Shown: positions 1 through 11,492, counted from the first letter of the stretch. The stretch: 64,000 bases of DNA from Paralithodes platypus (GCA_032716605.1 CM064502.1:41328507-41392506); one strand, 5' to 3'. The notes: a model not told the origin generated them from the letters alone. A program made the numbers and translations.

Positions 1-1215
1 TGGAGCTAGGGGTAAGGCGTGTGTAATTAGTTGTAGTACAAGGCATTCTGTGACTTTGGAGGGGGTGCAGAGGAGTGTGATAAGGCGGTGTGAGGAGGGT
101 AGCGTGGGGTCTTTGTTGGGTTTGGGGAAAGTGATGATGATACCATGCTTCCAGATGTCTGGTATTGTGTTGTGTGAATAACTGTAGTTTGATATGTTAG
201 TGAGTGCATGTATGCCTTGTGGTCCCAGGTGTCTGAGGTGTATGTTGCTTATGTTGTCTAGGCCACAGGCAGGTGAGTGCTTGAGATTGTTGATGATGTA
301 CTTTGTCTGGTAGTTAGTGAAGGATGCATAGTCAGGGTCTGTGGGGAATTGTCTCTTACGCCGGATGACACGTCGGTCGTCTTTATGGGGTTTTAGGTGG
401 CTGAAATGAGAGAAGTGATTAATGAGAGTGTTTGCTTGTTGTTTACATGAAGGAGTAGAGTCTGTTGTTGTGATTGCAGCCTGTGATTGTGTTGTGTTGC
501 TTTTGGAAAGTGTGATGCTGTTTAGTGTTTTGTAGAGTTTGTTTGGGTTTGTTTTGTGATCAAGTGTTTGTAGGAAGTTATTCCAGGTTAGTGTTTGTTG
601 TTCTTGTATTTTGTTGTTGATCTGGGTGTTGAGTGCTTGGATTTGTTGTGTGATGTCTTGTGTGTGGGGTGCTGGAAAGTGTTTCAGTGTGTCGTGTTGT
701 CTGATGAGGTTTTAAATTTCTGGTGAGAAGTTGGGGTTGTGTCTTTTTCTGTAACCTCTTGGAATGTGTTTCTTGTCAGCATTTTGGATTTTTTTTTTTT
801 TGGATAGTTGGTTTGAATGTGTGGACAGCATTGTTGATGTTAGTGATGGGTGTGCTGTTTAGGGTTTCAAAGTGTTGTTCTGTCTCATCTGTGAAAGCTT
901 CCCATTTGGCTCTTTTATAATTAGTGTAAGTGTGTCTGTGGCTAGCTGGGGTGAGTCTGGTTTTGGTGGTGATAATGATCGGGAGGTGGTCGGAGCCTAA
1001 GGTTTTAACCACCTTCCAGGATGTTGTGGGGGTGAGGTCTGGGGAGCAAAAGGTAATATCTGGAGATGATGGGTCGTAGAGGGCTTGGTGGGGAGTATGG
1101 GTATGTTGATGGATGTCGTTGAGGATGTAAAGGTTATCTGGTTGGTTATGTAGGACCAGCCCTCTGTCTGTGTCAGGGTTGTCGACAAACCAGGCCGACG
1201 TCTTGGCGTTGAAGT
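1..1215 (-). mobile_element. Jockey/I-like LINE fragment: endonuclease end and start of RT
   Basis: On the minus strand the conceptual protein runs from an AP-endonuclease C-terminal half (GDFNAKTSAWF near 1210, DPSSPDITFCSPDL, then GSDHLPIIIT near 990) through a basic linker into the start of a reverse transcriptase (GIIITFPKPNKDPT and HRLITLLCTPSK near 70-160). GDFNAK and SDH are catalytic motifs of LINE endonucleases, and the proline/lysine-rich stretch before RxITLL is the usual entry to the RT fingers. The RT catalytic motifs would lie off the left edge. Frameshifts and a stop near 715 break the frame, so this is a dead copy. The first half of the endonuclease is missing; at about 1215 the sequence changes to unrelated GC-rich DNA. 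Clade is uncertain (Jockey or I group). Confidence 0.8.
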
Positions 1216-1445
1216 CTCCTGGAGTGGCGGCTTCTATGCCGTGGGACCACCTCCTGGAGCTGCCGAACATGGATGGCTGCCGACCCTCCTGGCCGGGGAC
1301 AAGATCACTGACCAGCAGAGGACAGCCGGCTGCCGACTGTGGGGAGCAGTTTCCGGGAGCCAAACCGTCACAACCATCCCCTGCCCCCTCCCTGGGGGCA
1401 CGAGTCCTTGGAGCGGCTTCGGTCGTGCCGGGCAACTATCACATG
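1215..1445. other. GC-rich segment of unknown origin fused to the LINE
   Basis: This 230-bp block is much richer in GC than its surroundings and is open on both strands. On the minus strand it is fused in frame to the LINE endonuclease half, so a 219-codon frame (1435 to 776) begins in it. The encoded residues before GDFNAK do not resemble the endonuclease N-terminus. It may be an insertion, a CpG-rich host exon piece or another repeat; I do not recognise it. Confidence 0.35.
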
Positions 1446-2379
1446 GAAGTTAGTTGTATCGCTTGTACTTCTCTTGATCTGGTAAAAGGGGGTTGACAGG
1501 TTGCAATTTTGTTACATCCGGATTATTTCCCACTAATTTCTTTAACTTAGTAACAAATGAAGCTGATCTGTTACAATGCATCACAGTCCTAGCAAGATAA
1601 GCAATATCAATGTCATTAACATAACATAACTGTACGGTACAAATAAAAAGCTTCGAAACTGTACACATTTGATTGCATAAGTTACTTAAATTACTAGAAT
1701 ACCGTATAATGAAACCTATTACAATATGCATAATTGTTATAGGAGAGTTTATGGTTAAAACAATAGAATACTGTATGGTGGATAGCATATGATGGATTAA
1801 GCCTAACAACTTTTATGAAATACCGTATTCAGTCGCGCGTGGGTGTGTATAGGATGGGATGGGGGAGGACTGGCTGCAATAAATTCTTTTTAAAAGGTTG
1901 CCTGAATGATTTTTCACTGTTGTTTTACTTTAATTCACTCGCTCCTAACTCCCCACTTTATACCGTGCTTCGTCACTCTCTTTGTTCTCTTGTTCTACAA
2001 ATAATGATATATTTTTATAACTAACCATGACTCGCAAAGCTCGAAACGATTCATAAGGAGAAATAACCTGCTCTGTTTAATATATTCTAGCAATATGTAT
2101 TTTTTTAGGGGCTTCAAGAGGCGATATTTATGTCCATTACTTTATTTCGAGCTAATATGTTGAGACAGAGAGAGAGACAGAGAGAGAGAGAGAGCACAGT
2201 TGCAAGGCTATAAAATTCGTCCGTGGTGAGGAGGAACTACCTCTTTCCCTCACCCTCTAGTAAAGCTATTGTCACACATTCTTCTTTAAATAACATTGTT
2301 CCGTTTTATGTAAGACATGAAGAACAGATATATATATATATATATATACACAGCATATATTATATTTGCTTTTGCTTAT
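1446..2379. other. AT-rich stretch with no gene; GA and TA microsatellites
   Basis: No coding pattern is visible; short frames here have no recognisable motifs. It holds an imperfect GA tract at 2163-2194 and a TA tract at about 2327-2350. Confidence 0.6.
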
Positions 2380-4150
2380 GGTAATTCATCGAAATCCGAT
2401 AATGACGTCCTATTTCCTGCTATCATCATCTATAGGCTCTCTGCTGATTGTAGAGGCCAATCCTCGATGAACACCACCTGCCACAGTCAGCCCATTGAAA
2501 ATATTGGGCAGGTAGGGGTGGTGATTGTTCCTATCTTGTGTCCCTGTGAGCACGCTTCTCAGCTTGTCACGCAGGTAGTTTGGCAATTATCTTCAAAAAA
2601 CTTCACTCCTTGATTGATGTGTCGTCTCCAGTCTTTTCTGCTGGATGTCAAGTACTCACAGCTCATGGGATCTAATCTGCAAAGTTTTGAGAGTCTACAT
2701 GTGGCCTTTATATCGGGGTTTGGTTGCACCCTCCTGCCTTGAAATTGGCATTGCAGCACTCTATGTGAAAGGCATACGAATTATGTGGCCCACCCAGCAA
2801 ATTTGGTGCTTAATGGTGGTTGCCTCTATACTGGGGCTTTTTTATTTTTTCCAGTATTGTGATCTGTGGGACTCGTGCCATGTGATGCCTAGGATCTTTT
2901 GGAAGCACCTGATGTGAATTGCTTCCTAAGGTTTTATGTTTCTTCGGTAGGTTGTTCATGATTGACAGACGTAAAGTAAGGTTGGGTATGCACACAGAGT
3001 TGTAGACAGTCATATTTGTATTGATCATGAGGTCTTTATTTCTTAAAACTCTCGGGCAGAGAGGGCCAAAGAATGATGATGCTTGTTTAAGGTGGTGCTA
3101 TGTTTCTTCATCAAGCTGGTGTTACATAAGAGGTACTTGAGGTACTTGAAATATAGGACAAACTTTAGCTCCTCTTCAGCTAGTCTGAATATTGGTGGCT
3201 CAGATGGCATGTCAAATGACCATTGTGAGATTATTTCTGCCTTCCTGATGTTGATTGACAAGCCTAATCTGGCCTAGGCCTCTGCAACAGCTGTTACGAC
3301 AGCCTGCAATTCCTCTGAAAAGTGTGCCACAAGAGCACAATCGTCGGTAGGAAAGAGTCTAGTGATATTTTTGTTCTTGCCTGGAATCTTCTGATGTTGA
3401 ATAGACTGCCATCCAATCTAAAAGTTATGCTAATCCTACTGCTTTCTTGGAGAGTTTGATGAAGGAGTATTGTGACACATACCAGTACCAAGTACATGTT
3501 TCAACAGGACTGGTGCCATCACACAGCCCTGTTTGATCTCAGAGCCAAAAACAAATGTTCCGACACCTGGCCCACCATAGTGATCCTGTCTTTAAAGCCT
3601 TCAAGGAATTGTTGTATAATCCTTACAACTTTTGGTGGGCAACCATAGATGTGTAGCACCTCCCACAGGGTTTCCATGTTCACAGTGTGGAAGGCTTTTG
3701 TAAGATCAATGAAAGCCATGAGGAGATTTGTTTTCCTCTCTTGGTTTTCCCTGCAGTTGGTGGGCTGTGAAGATCATGTCTACTGTACCACGATCTTTGC
3801 AGAGGCCACACTGTAATTCTGGTATTAACCTTCAGTATTTTTAGAAGTTAGTCTCTGAAGCACTATTTTGGAAAGGAATTTCCCGGCAACATGTAGTAAA
3901 GAAATATCCTGCTATGACTGCATATAGATCAGTCACCCATATTCTTGTGTAACGTAATAATGTTAGTGGCTTCCCACTGTGGAGGCATGTTCCTTATCCC
4001 AAAGTTCAAGGTTGTAATGATAGAGGTCAGGTAGAAGTAAGTTTTAGGATCTCTGTGGGTATGCCATTGGGGCCTGGGGACTTGTTATCTTAGTGGCCGG
4101 GGGTGATTCCTGGTTCCTGGGTCTTCTCCTGGGTGATATAGATGTGTGTA
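2380..4150 (-). mobile_element. Decayed LINE, RT to C-terminal zinc knuckle
   Basis: Minus-strand frames, joined across many frameshifts, follow one LINE ORF2. In order: a linker at about 4100-4040 (SPGPNGIPTEILKL-like), RT motif A region at 3719-3640 (FIDLTKAFHTVNMETLW, the catalytic Asp of motif A retained), GCPPKVVRIIQQF, then DGSLFNIRRFQARTKI at about 3400, LSINIRKAEI at 3255, a connector at 3028-2830 (MTVYNSVCIP, RHHMARVPQITILE), and SSRKDWRRHINQGVKFFED at about 2600. Downstream at about 2490-2440 another frame reads ADCGRWCSSRIGLYNHQR, a C-terminal CxxxC/H-type knuckle typical of this arthropod LINE group. The YADD box is not recognisable. It is an ancient, non-functional copy; the exact clade (RTE or relative) is not certain. 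Confidence 0.78.
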
Positions 4151-4329
4151 AATTTCTGTTTTGTTTTCGTTGTTCATTGTTTTCTGTTGTGTTGTCCCTA
4201 TTCAGGCTCTGTCTCTAGTCGGCCAGCCCCAGGGGAAAACAAATAGGGAAGAAAGAAAATGGGGAATGGGCCCGAGTACATGCATACATAAATACAAGTA
4301 ATTAATTGAAAGTTGGTGGAAGATCTAGT

Positions 4330-4496
4330 TCATTTACCGTGGTTCGCTCTTCAAATTCGTATCATTAACTCCCGTCCACTCACCAACTCTCTGTAATTTC
4401 CCTCTCTTTGCCGCAATGTTGCATCTCTCTCGCTATTACAATTGTCAGTGTACGTCAGAGCTCTCTCAGAGTACACCACCTCCTCTATTTAGGGTA
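4330..4496 (+). mobile_element. Jockey-like LINE C-terminal fragment, left part of a split copy
   Basis: The plus-strand frame reads SLTPVHSPTLCNFPLFAAM then LHLSRYYNCQCTSELSQ and ends TPPPLF. It aligns by eye with the C-terminal region of the LINE at 31346-32167 (SRPLTNSLQYISLSAAM, YRYYNNQCSSELSQ). The copy is cut at the GTAC at 4494-4497 and resumes at 6826, because a transposon is inserted. The joined sequence around the GTAC has the same length as the uninterrupted copy on the minus strand near 31550. Confidence 0.75.
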
Positions 4497-4860
4497 CACT
4501 CACGCGTACTAAAAGTTGCTCAGGGGTGGGTCATTCCTTCCCCTACTCCACCCTGGGCAGGTGGAAGGGGGGAGTCGGGTCCCAGTCTACCCCCACCTTC
4601 CACCCCCAAACTATCCCCAACTCCCACACCTTCCTTCTCTAGCTGGTAGTTAGTGATTTGCGACGATTCTTCTCATGTAATACAAATTATTGTCAAACCA
4701 TCATTGCACACGCTTACAATGGCCGACATTAACATTTATTAGGAATTTATATATACAATATACTGTATATTTGTATTTTCAAAATGAGTATCTATACACA
4801 ACTTGGGTTACACGAATCTTGGCTGTAGTGGTCTTATCTCTCTCTCTCTCTCTCTCTCTT
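4497..4860 (+). repeat. Left terminal inverted repeat of the 2.3-kb transposon
   Basis: It pairs with the reverse complement of 6378-6822. The match runs through CTCAGGGGTGGGTCATTCC, the C-rich block at 4535-4640 and the block around 4700-4800. Apart from a few substitutions near the tip (4505-4512), differences are sparse. It ends in about 11 CT units, against about 50 in the right arm. Confidence 0.85.
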
Positions 4861-4954
4861 ATTGCACTACTTTCTACGATCAAGAGTTAATGTGATTTCA
4901 ATATAATAATACCGTAATTAAATCCAATCTTATACAATATACAGGATATTATGT

Positions 4955-5471
4955 TGTTGTTGTTGTTCCCCAAGCTGCCTGGCCGAACGGCCCCAAGGCC
5001 CCGAGCAAGGCCATGGCCATAACCGAGCGTCCCCACAGAACCCTCCCTGCCGACCACAATAAAGCCTAGGTGACCGAAGCCACTCCATGGCGGGGAGCTG
5101 AGGAGGGTGCTGGAAACTCCCTGGAAATCAATGCCCCACCCAGGGCCCTGTGCCCCTCAGCAATTATGAAGAGAATGTTGAGGGGCAAAGGAAAATTGTG
5201 ACGCTTTGGCTTCCAATCTTGGTAGATTGGGAGGTCAATCCACGGAAGAGACGCGACACTTGAGATCTAGAAAATATATAAGTAAAAGGAACAGTCAGAG
5301 TAAGCTATGGGTATGGCAGAGATCGCTCAGCTCTCGCTCTGATAGACCAGCCCATCACCACATGACTAGAACCCAATCCTCTCAGCATCAGCTAGGAAAG
5401 GCCCTAGAAAGCCACCTTTGGCAGGGGGATAGCTCCTCTATTTCAACCCCTTTCGGGGTTGGGCACCCGCC
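4955..5471 (-). mobile_element. Retroposon with (AAC)n tail, target duplication visible
   Basis: The minus strand begins GGCGGGTGCCCAACCCC and ends in an AAC microsatellite tail (GTTGTTGTT at 4953-4967 on plus). GGATATTATGTT occurs immediately on both sides (about 4943-4954 and 5472-5483), a 12-bp target duplication showing one insertion of about 520 bp. Partial copies are at 10213-10483 and 42105-42479. No protein motif is visible. Because copies are short and dispersed with a microsatellite tail, a SINE or a LINE 3' end is likely; no RNA polymerase III boxes are recognised. Confidence 0.7.
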
Positions 5472-5483
5472 GGGATATTATGT

Positions 5484-6079
5484 TCACCATTATTGCAATA
5501 CACATCAACGTTCCCTCCACGATTTACTCCTAGGTTCTTAAATGAATTACACAGTCGGCCTTATATAACATAAAAGGAATGGAATACAGGCAAAGATAGG
5601 CTGGAATAGTGTTGCGACTGTTATTGATTGTTTAGTCTATCATTTGAATCAGTTTCCCCCATGTATTCAATACCATACATACTATAAACGGTTTGCATTT
5701 AATTGTATGTGGCCTATACACTTTTTGTTAATCAAGTCAATGTAGAACTTGATACAAATTACTATCAAAGTCGGTGTTAACTTTTATTAAGGTGTGAGTA
5801 TAGAGCCCTTGAGTAGCAGGGTTCGCCTTCTCTGTCTCTATCTGTGATCCCAGCCTCTCACCTCTACAAACCCCCAAATAAGGAATAGGATTAATTGGCA
5901 GTTTTACCATCAACTCTCCTATATGTGTATCAAATGCATCACACACACTAATGAAGGGAAATATATCACATTCAGACCCGTTACATCTTGGAATGTAGAA
6001 AGTGTGTGCTGTGAGAGAGTTACAATGAATGGTTAGTATCTCAAAGACCTTCCGGTCCATTTCGGGGAAATATTCGAAG
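5484..6079. other. Transposon interior without recognisable gene
   Basis: AT-rich sequence inside the long-TIR element. The longest frame (6060-5737, minus, 107 codons) has no motif I recognise. Its position directly after the CR1-like 3' fragment would fit LINE 3' untranslated sequence. Confidence 0.4.
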
Positions 6080-6370
6080 TGAAAGGAGAGACATTTTTCA
6101 ATGCTCTACACTCCTTACAGGGTGTGCAAAATACTATCTACTGTCTTCTTGAACTGCTCAACTGAGGAAATGTTTACAACTTCTGAGGAAAGTTTCTTCT
6201 AGGTAGAACAGATCTTAAATGGGAAACAGTTTCTACAGATACTAGTGCTTAACCTTTTCAATTCTAACTGCCAGCCATGGTTGCATATGGAGACTAACAT
6301 TTTGCTATGATACACATTATCAAACCCATTATCTATTTTAAAAACTTGAATGAACTGACCTAGGAGTCTT
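6080..6370 (-). mobile_element. CR1-like LINE 3' fragment
   Basis: The minus strand reads [15 protein letters not shown], then KLSSEVVNISSVEQFKKTVD. This matches in layout the C-terminus of the CR1 ORF2 at 44953-47943 (GDMIEVFKWVSGINKGD ... VGSRTIGSFKKKLDKHM). Only the last 90 or so codons are left, with stops. It ends upstream at the GA microsatellite. Confidence 0.6.
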
Positions 6371-6374
6371 CGTG

Positions 6375-6822
<448 letters not shown>

Positions 6823-6825
6823 TAC

Positions 6826-7090
6826 ATAGCACCCGTCAAGCAACACAATCCCACCCTAACTCTGTGCAACCCTCCAACCCAAGAGTGAAACAGTATTCCT
6901 AATCTTTCTTCTATTCAACAGCTGAGCTCTGGAATTCTCTCCCTGACTCCATCTTTCCCCCATCCTATGACTTAAATTGCTTCAAAGTCAGTGTGTCCAG
7001 ACATTTTGGCTCGAACATTCCTTGATTTTGTTCCTGTCACTCTTTAAACTCCAGGGGAGGCACTCGTCACAGGCAGTTTAGCCTGTCGCC
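6826..7090 (+). mobile_element. Jockey-like LINE C-terminal fragment, right part of the split copy
   Basis: It continues the LINE interrupted at 4496. The frame reads TRQATQSHPNSVQPSNPRVK then FFYSTAELWNSLPDSIFP and SYDLNCFKVSVSRHFGSNIP, matching the end of the LINE at 31346-32167 nearly residue for residue. The stop and 3' untranslated region follow near 7022. Confidence 0.8.
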
Positions 7091-7752
7091 CTCATACCCA
7101 TAAATACTGTATATATAATATAATTATACATACAATTTCAAAATGCACACATCAGAATCCTAACTGAAGACACTATTTCTTTCCTAGACAGCAACAAATT
7201 GATTAACTTGGTAGACAAATTACTCTCAATTGTATATTTTCTCAACATTTATATATTAGTTGAGTAAAGATCTGCAGCCAGTGTCCCAAATCCTCAACAC
7301 TAGACTCAACACGTTTCCAGTTCAGTGTCTCTGACGTTCAGTTATTTTTTTTCCATTTGTCAAATACTTCGTCCCTGGCCTCTCCCTCAGTTATATTTCA
7401 CCTAGAATTAGAGGCCCTCACTTTCTGTTGATAGTAGTTTTTTATTGACCTGTTACAAACAATGGTCAGTATCAACATTTTGTATATAAATATTGCCTTT
7501 CACTGGTGTATTTGCGTTGTTATCCTTGCGTTATTTTCTCTATTCATAATTACTTAAACAAATGTTTAAGGATATCTTTATTATATTACGTCTATGCTTA
7601 TGGAATTTTACTTCACTTGGAAATACCCAATCAATTTGAAATTTAAGTATCACATTTTGATCACATTAATTCTTAAAGGATTATAATTCAAGCTACTGTT
7701 AATCAAATTTTCTTCGTTAATTAATCCTTTCAGTCACCCAAGCTGTCCATCC
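7091..7752. other. AT-rich stretch with no recognisable gene or repeat
   Basis: Nothing identifiable apart from LINE 3' untranslated sequence at the left edge. Confidence 0.5.
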
Positions 7753-7970
7753 TAAAGCTGGTATCACACGAGAGCAATTATAGTCAACATTCGATGATCA
7801 ACAAATTTCTGGCAACATTTCTGGAGTATTTTGCACTGGTATCGGAAACTAGACTGATGGTAGCTGAATTTGGGTAACCGAAATATTTCAAATGTTTACC
7901 ACATAAGCTGCCAGTCCAGTGTTGAGGATAAATGTTTGAGGGACAAATTGTTCGTGTGATACCGGCTTAA
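7753..7970. mobile_element. MITE family A, copy 1
   Basis: About 215 bp with terminal inverted repeats AAGCTGGTATCACACGA and TCGTGTGATACCGGCTT. The interior (ATTCGATGATCAACAAATTT, GGAAACTAGACTGATGGTAG) is shared with copies at 16438-16654 (inverted) and 24720-24935. No coding sequence. The target duplication is not clear; TA or TTAA are both possible. Confidence 0.8.
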
Positions 7971-8013
7971 TGGTGGAGTTTCAAGACCACCCCCAACTCC
8001 CTGTAACTGTTAA

Positions 8014-8343
8014 GGGGAGATTTCCACTTGAGGGATATGTTTCTGAACCCCTTTCACCTTCATGTTTAGCCCCATTGATTTTGAGATTTGAATACGTTCG
8101 CCCCATTAGTTTGGCGATTTTAAGAACTTCCACCCCATGTCTGTCATATAAAGACCTTTCGTGCCATTTAGGGGTCAAATTTTTTCCTGGCGAGCGATAA
8201 CGAGCCTGTAATTTAAGAGGAACCGGCCTTCAGCCGGGACTTTTGTCTACCAAAAAATTTAGAGATTTATCTTGAAAGGGGGTCTTTGAGGTGTAATTTG
8301 AATCTTGATGGAAGTCTAGGGAACAGCCTATAAACACCTACCC
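8014..8343 (+). mobile_element. MITE family I, copy 1, between TTAA sites
   Basis: Lies between TTAA at 8010-8013 and TTAA at 8344-8347. Family signature, in order: a GGGG start, CTTCATGTTTAGCCCCATT, GGCGATTTTAAGA, AAGACCTTTCGTGCCATTTA, CCTGGCGAGCGATAACGAGC, a CCGGCCTTCAGCCGGGAC hairpin, and TTGATGGAAGTCTAGGG. Other copies: 16704-17813, 18136-18500, 26776-30757 (both split copies) and 52892-53264 (minus). No coding capacity. Confidence 0.8.
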
Positions 8344-8347
8344 TTAA

Positions 8348-8554
8348 CCCATTCAGTACCGGTGGCATCCATATCATTATATTCTGGCAACTATTAGACG
8401 CTTTTGGTCAGCGTAGAAAGGATGTTCACCCGTTAAAGCATTACATAATATCTCAATTAATCCTTTTAGCTACCATATATCCTTCCTAAGCTTCATAAAA
8501 GTGTCTGAATGCAGCTGAAATAAAAATACAAAGACGTCGCCGGTAGCGTAGGGG
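8348..8554. mobile_element. MITE family IV (piggyBac-like ends), copy 1
   Basis: Flanked by TTAA (8344-8347 and 8555-8558). Tips are CCCATTCAGTACCGGTGGC and its partner GTCGCCGGTAGCGTAGGGG. The whole 207 bp is an imperfect palindrome: ACTATTAGACGCTTTTGGTC on one side, CATAAAAGTGTCTGAATGC on the other. TTAA target sites plus CCC...GGG ends are the hallmark of piggyBac-mobilised elements. Confidence 0.82.
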
Positions 8555-8667
8555 TTAACACTTAGAGGGACTTCCTTATCGACAACCCTTTCTGAGAAAC
8601 AACAAGGGCAAAGACAACAACAACAAACAAGAACTTAGTCAATCATGCATCGACTCCACTCCGTTAA

Positions 8668-9042
8668 GGGAGCCCACCTCGCTGTTTTACTTTTTATCTC
8701 CTTCTCTCTTTGGCTTGTATCCATTCGGTCCCATTCAGCCTACTGTTTTAAAACGTTTACCCCCTTCCAAGAGTCAATATTTTCCTGGCGAGCGGTAGCG
8801 AGCCATCATATATATATTTTTGTTTTGACAACAAGCTAAATTTGTACATTTTTCGATAGAAAAATTTCTCCGGCGAAGCCGGATTTCTCCATACAATGCT
8901 GGCTCGCTATCGCTCGCCAGGATGAAATAGACACCTGAACGGGGATAAACGTCTTAAAACAGTTGGCTGAATGGGGCCGAATGGATACAAGCCAGGGAAA
9001 GAGAGAAAAGGAGAGAAAGATAAAAAACGCCGGTGACCTCCC
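8668..9042. mobile_element. MITE family II, long-arm foldback element, copy 1
   Basis: Flanked by TTAA (8664-8667, 9043-9046). The outer ~150 bp on each side are inverted repeats (TTGGCTTGTATCCATTCGG pairing with CCGAATGGATACAAGCCAG; GGCGAGCGGTAGCGAGCC pairing with GGCTCGCTATCGCTCGCC). A small hairpin CTCCGGCGAAGCCGGA lies near the middle. Copies: 26203-26573, 43481-43857, 53269-53653, half copy 42480-42617. The GGGAG tips differ from the usual piggyBac CCC start. Confidence 0.85.
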
Positions 9043-9046
9043 TTAA

Positions 9047-9253
9047 CCCCTCCTGCACCCGTAACGTAATTGGCATTATATTCTGACTACTATTAGACGA
9101 TTGTATTCAGCTTAGGAAGGACGTCTACCCATTGAAAGGCTAAACTCTATATAAATTAATCCTTTTAGCTTCCATACACCCTACATAAGCTTCATAAAAT
9201 CGTCTAATTTTAGCTAACATCAAATAAAAAGGACATCGCTGGTACAGAAAGGG
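9047..9253. mobile_element. MITE family IV, copy 2
   Basis: TTAA at 9043-9046 and 9254-9257. The element starts CCCCTCCTGCACCCGTAACG and ends CATCGCTGGTACAGAAAGGG. Its left TTAA is also the right TTAA of the family II copy. Confidence 0.8.
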
Positions 9254-9257
9254 TTAA

Positions 9258-10056
9258 CTACTAATTTTATCAAACATCTGGAGAATAAAAACAGTTGCTT
9301 AGTACAATGGGCCTAAACATATTCAGGCAGTTTCAGCTAATCCCTTGTACTGTACATATATCGTTCGTACTTTCCTTGCCAAAGATAATCAACAATCACA
9401 ATTAATCTACACAAACAGGAGGTAAACTTCAACTGGAGAAGAGTCATGATACTTCAAAAGAACGTCAGGAACTAGATCCCCTATTCCGTGAGGAAGACAT
9501 AAATATAGCTGCCTTTCGTCCAGAAACGTCTTAGGACTCGACTTGTAACTTCATAATAGCCTACGACTGAGATCTTCAAATCTAAAACATGGACTGAAAA
9601 GTATAGAATATAATTATAAACCGAGATCTATAAAATACCGATTGAACAATACACTGCGCATAGACACCACGTTTGTTATGCTAGAACACTTGGTTGCAAA
9701 GTTGTTAGTTTATCAATTGTCGGCTCATAGCGATATTAATTAACATCATTATGCAATTTTGAGGTCTTTCTCTTATCGGGATTTTTGCTTACTTTTGATT
9801 TGTTGTATTTGGGGGTGTCCTGAAGCCAATTCCAGTAAAATAAATTATGTTGCATTTTTTTTCCAGGTACAGTATAGTTACATTCTGACTGGACTAACAT
9901 AATTATGATATTTGTAGGACTTTCCAGTATCTTGATTTTTGCAAACTGTTATGTTGTAAGCTATTTGGGGTTCCATATCTACAGGTGAAATCATTTCTGT
10001 TGCAATTTGTACCAGGTTCCGTTAAATTTTGACTGGACTAATATTCTGTTTATCTG
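9258..10056. other. AT-rich stretch, no gene; a degenerate internal duplication
   Basis: No coding sequence seen. Around 9870-10040 the phrase TTCTGACTGGACTAACAT recurs as TTTTGACTGGACTAATAT, with similar flanks (GTTGCATTTT / GTTGCAATTTG), suggesting an old tandem duplication of about 150 bp. Confidence 0.4.
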
Positions 10057-10212
10057 TCCTTATGTATAGTCTCTTTCTCTACTGACCTGCTTTTATACCA
10101 TTTGCTTTGTTTCCTTCACTTATGTGTTTATGTAAAATATTTCACCTGTACATCTACGTTTCTCGCTATACATATACAGTATTTCTGTTTGCCCTGTTCT
10201 CTGTTTACCTAT
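10057..10212 (+). repeat. Dispersed repeat, copy 1
   Basis: About 160 bp similar to 12714-12880: GACCTGCTTTTATACCATTT, GCTTTGTTTCCTTCACTTAT and TGTTCTCTGTTTACCTATG all recur there with few changes. Identity unknown. Confidence 0.55.
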
Positions 10213-10483
10213 GCTTTGGCTTCCAATCTTGGTAGATTGGGAGGTCAATCCACGTTAGAGACGCCGTCACTTGAGATCTAGAAAATATATAAGTTAAAGG
10301 AACAGTCAGAGTAAGCTATGGGTATGGCAGAGATTGCTCAGTTCTCACTCTGATAGACCAGCCCATCACCACATGACTAGAACCCAATCCTCTCAGCATC
10401 AGCTAGGAAAGGCCCTAGAAAGCCGCCTTTGGCGGGGGAATAGCTACCCTATTTCAACCCCTTTCGGGGTTGGGCACCCGCCC
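10213..10483 (-). mobile_element. (AAC)n-tailed retroposon, partial copy
   Basis: Closely matches 5202-5471 (CTTTGGCTTCCAATCTTGGT ... GGGGTTGGGCACCCGCC). The half carrying the AAC tail is absent, which is not the end normally lost by 5' truncation. Confidence 0.7.
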
Positions 10484-10508
10484 ATATGTTTATATGTATG
10501 GCTGCTAA

Positions 10509-10676
10509 CCACTTGAGGATCATGACGCGTTTTAGCAATTTATTTTTAGCAATTTGTTTTATCAAAAGGGTAAAGACTCAATTAATCTTCTGACTATCAT
10601 ATACCCTTCCTAATCTGAATAAAATCGTCTAATAAGAACCATAATACTGTCAAAACGCGTCTTAATCCTCAAGGAG
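10509..10676. mobile_element. MITE family IV variant (AGGATTATGAC tips), copy 1
   Basis: Shares the interior of family IV (ATACCCTTCCTAATCTGAAT, AAAATCGTCTAATAAGAACC) but the tips read ACTTGAGGATCATGACGCG and CGCGTCTTAATCCTCAAGG. TTAA follows at 10677. The related copy 52681-52851 has the same tips, so this is a distinct subfamily. Confidence 0.65.
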
Positions 10677-10930
10677 TTAAATTATATTTCTTTTTGTTTA
10701 CCAATTTCGCAGCTAATCTATAACTGTGTATTTTACTGAGTTTTGTGTTTCACCAACGTTTCTCTGATTATAAATGTTTCCGTGTTTACCTATATATGAT
10801 TCCTTATGCTTTTCTGTTTACAAATGTTTCTCCATTACAGCCACCGTCTTTGCAACGCGCATTCCGGGGGTTGTTAGTCTAGTCAGGTAGACGGGTCCAG
10901 ACAAATGAGGTATCTGTACTCAATACCCCC

Positions 10931-10953
10931 CTCCCCCTCCCCCCCCCCCCCCT

Positions 10954-11016
<63 letters not shown>
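10931..11016 (+). repeat. C-rich run followed by CT microsatellite
   Basis: Runs of C interrupted by T, then about 25 CT units. Frames through it are low complexity. Confidence 0.95.
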
Positions 11017-11020
<4 letters not shown>

Positions 11021-11490
11021 GGTGTGAACTATGCGTATCCTCAATGTCATTCTTGTAAGCAAGTTAAACATCTAGAAATCATAGTCATTTTGTTAATGTC
11101 GGTGGGCTTATTAATTGTATCATTAGGTCTACTGTATATTACTTATTTATCATTAGGTCTATATTAGAAGAAAATAGTCCATCATTATTACCTGTGATAT
11201 GGACAGTCAACCAGTGTGTAACTTTGTATATATGACTACCACAAACACACCAACTATATCCATTCTGTTTACTATCACTACAACTTCCTCTACTTAGTCT
11301 ACTACAATCACTGCATTCACATATTACAAACACTGCACACACAATGGATATAAACACCATTCGAGGAGGAGCACTTTATTGACAAGGTTTCACAGACAGC
11401 TTCTTCAGGTCACTAACCTATTGAACTTACTATATATTCATTCTGTCAACTTTTCAAAATATATTCATCACACACGCACATATACACATA
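11017..11490. other. AT-rich stretch with no gene
   Basis: Only a short direct repeat (TATCATTAGGTCTA at about 11119 and 11148) is notable. Confidence 0.4.
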
Positions 11491-11492
11491 CA

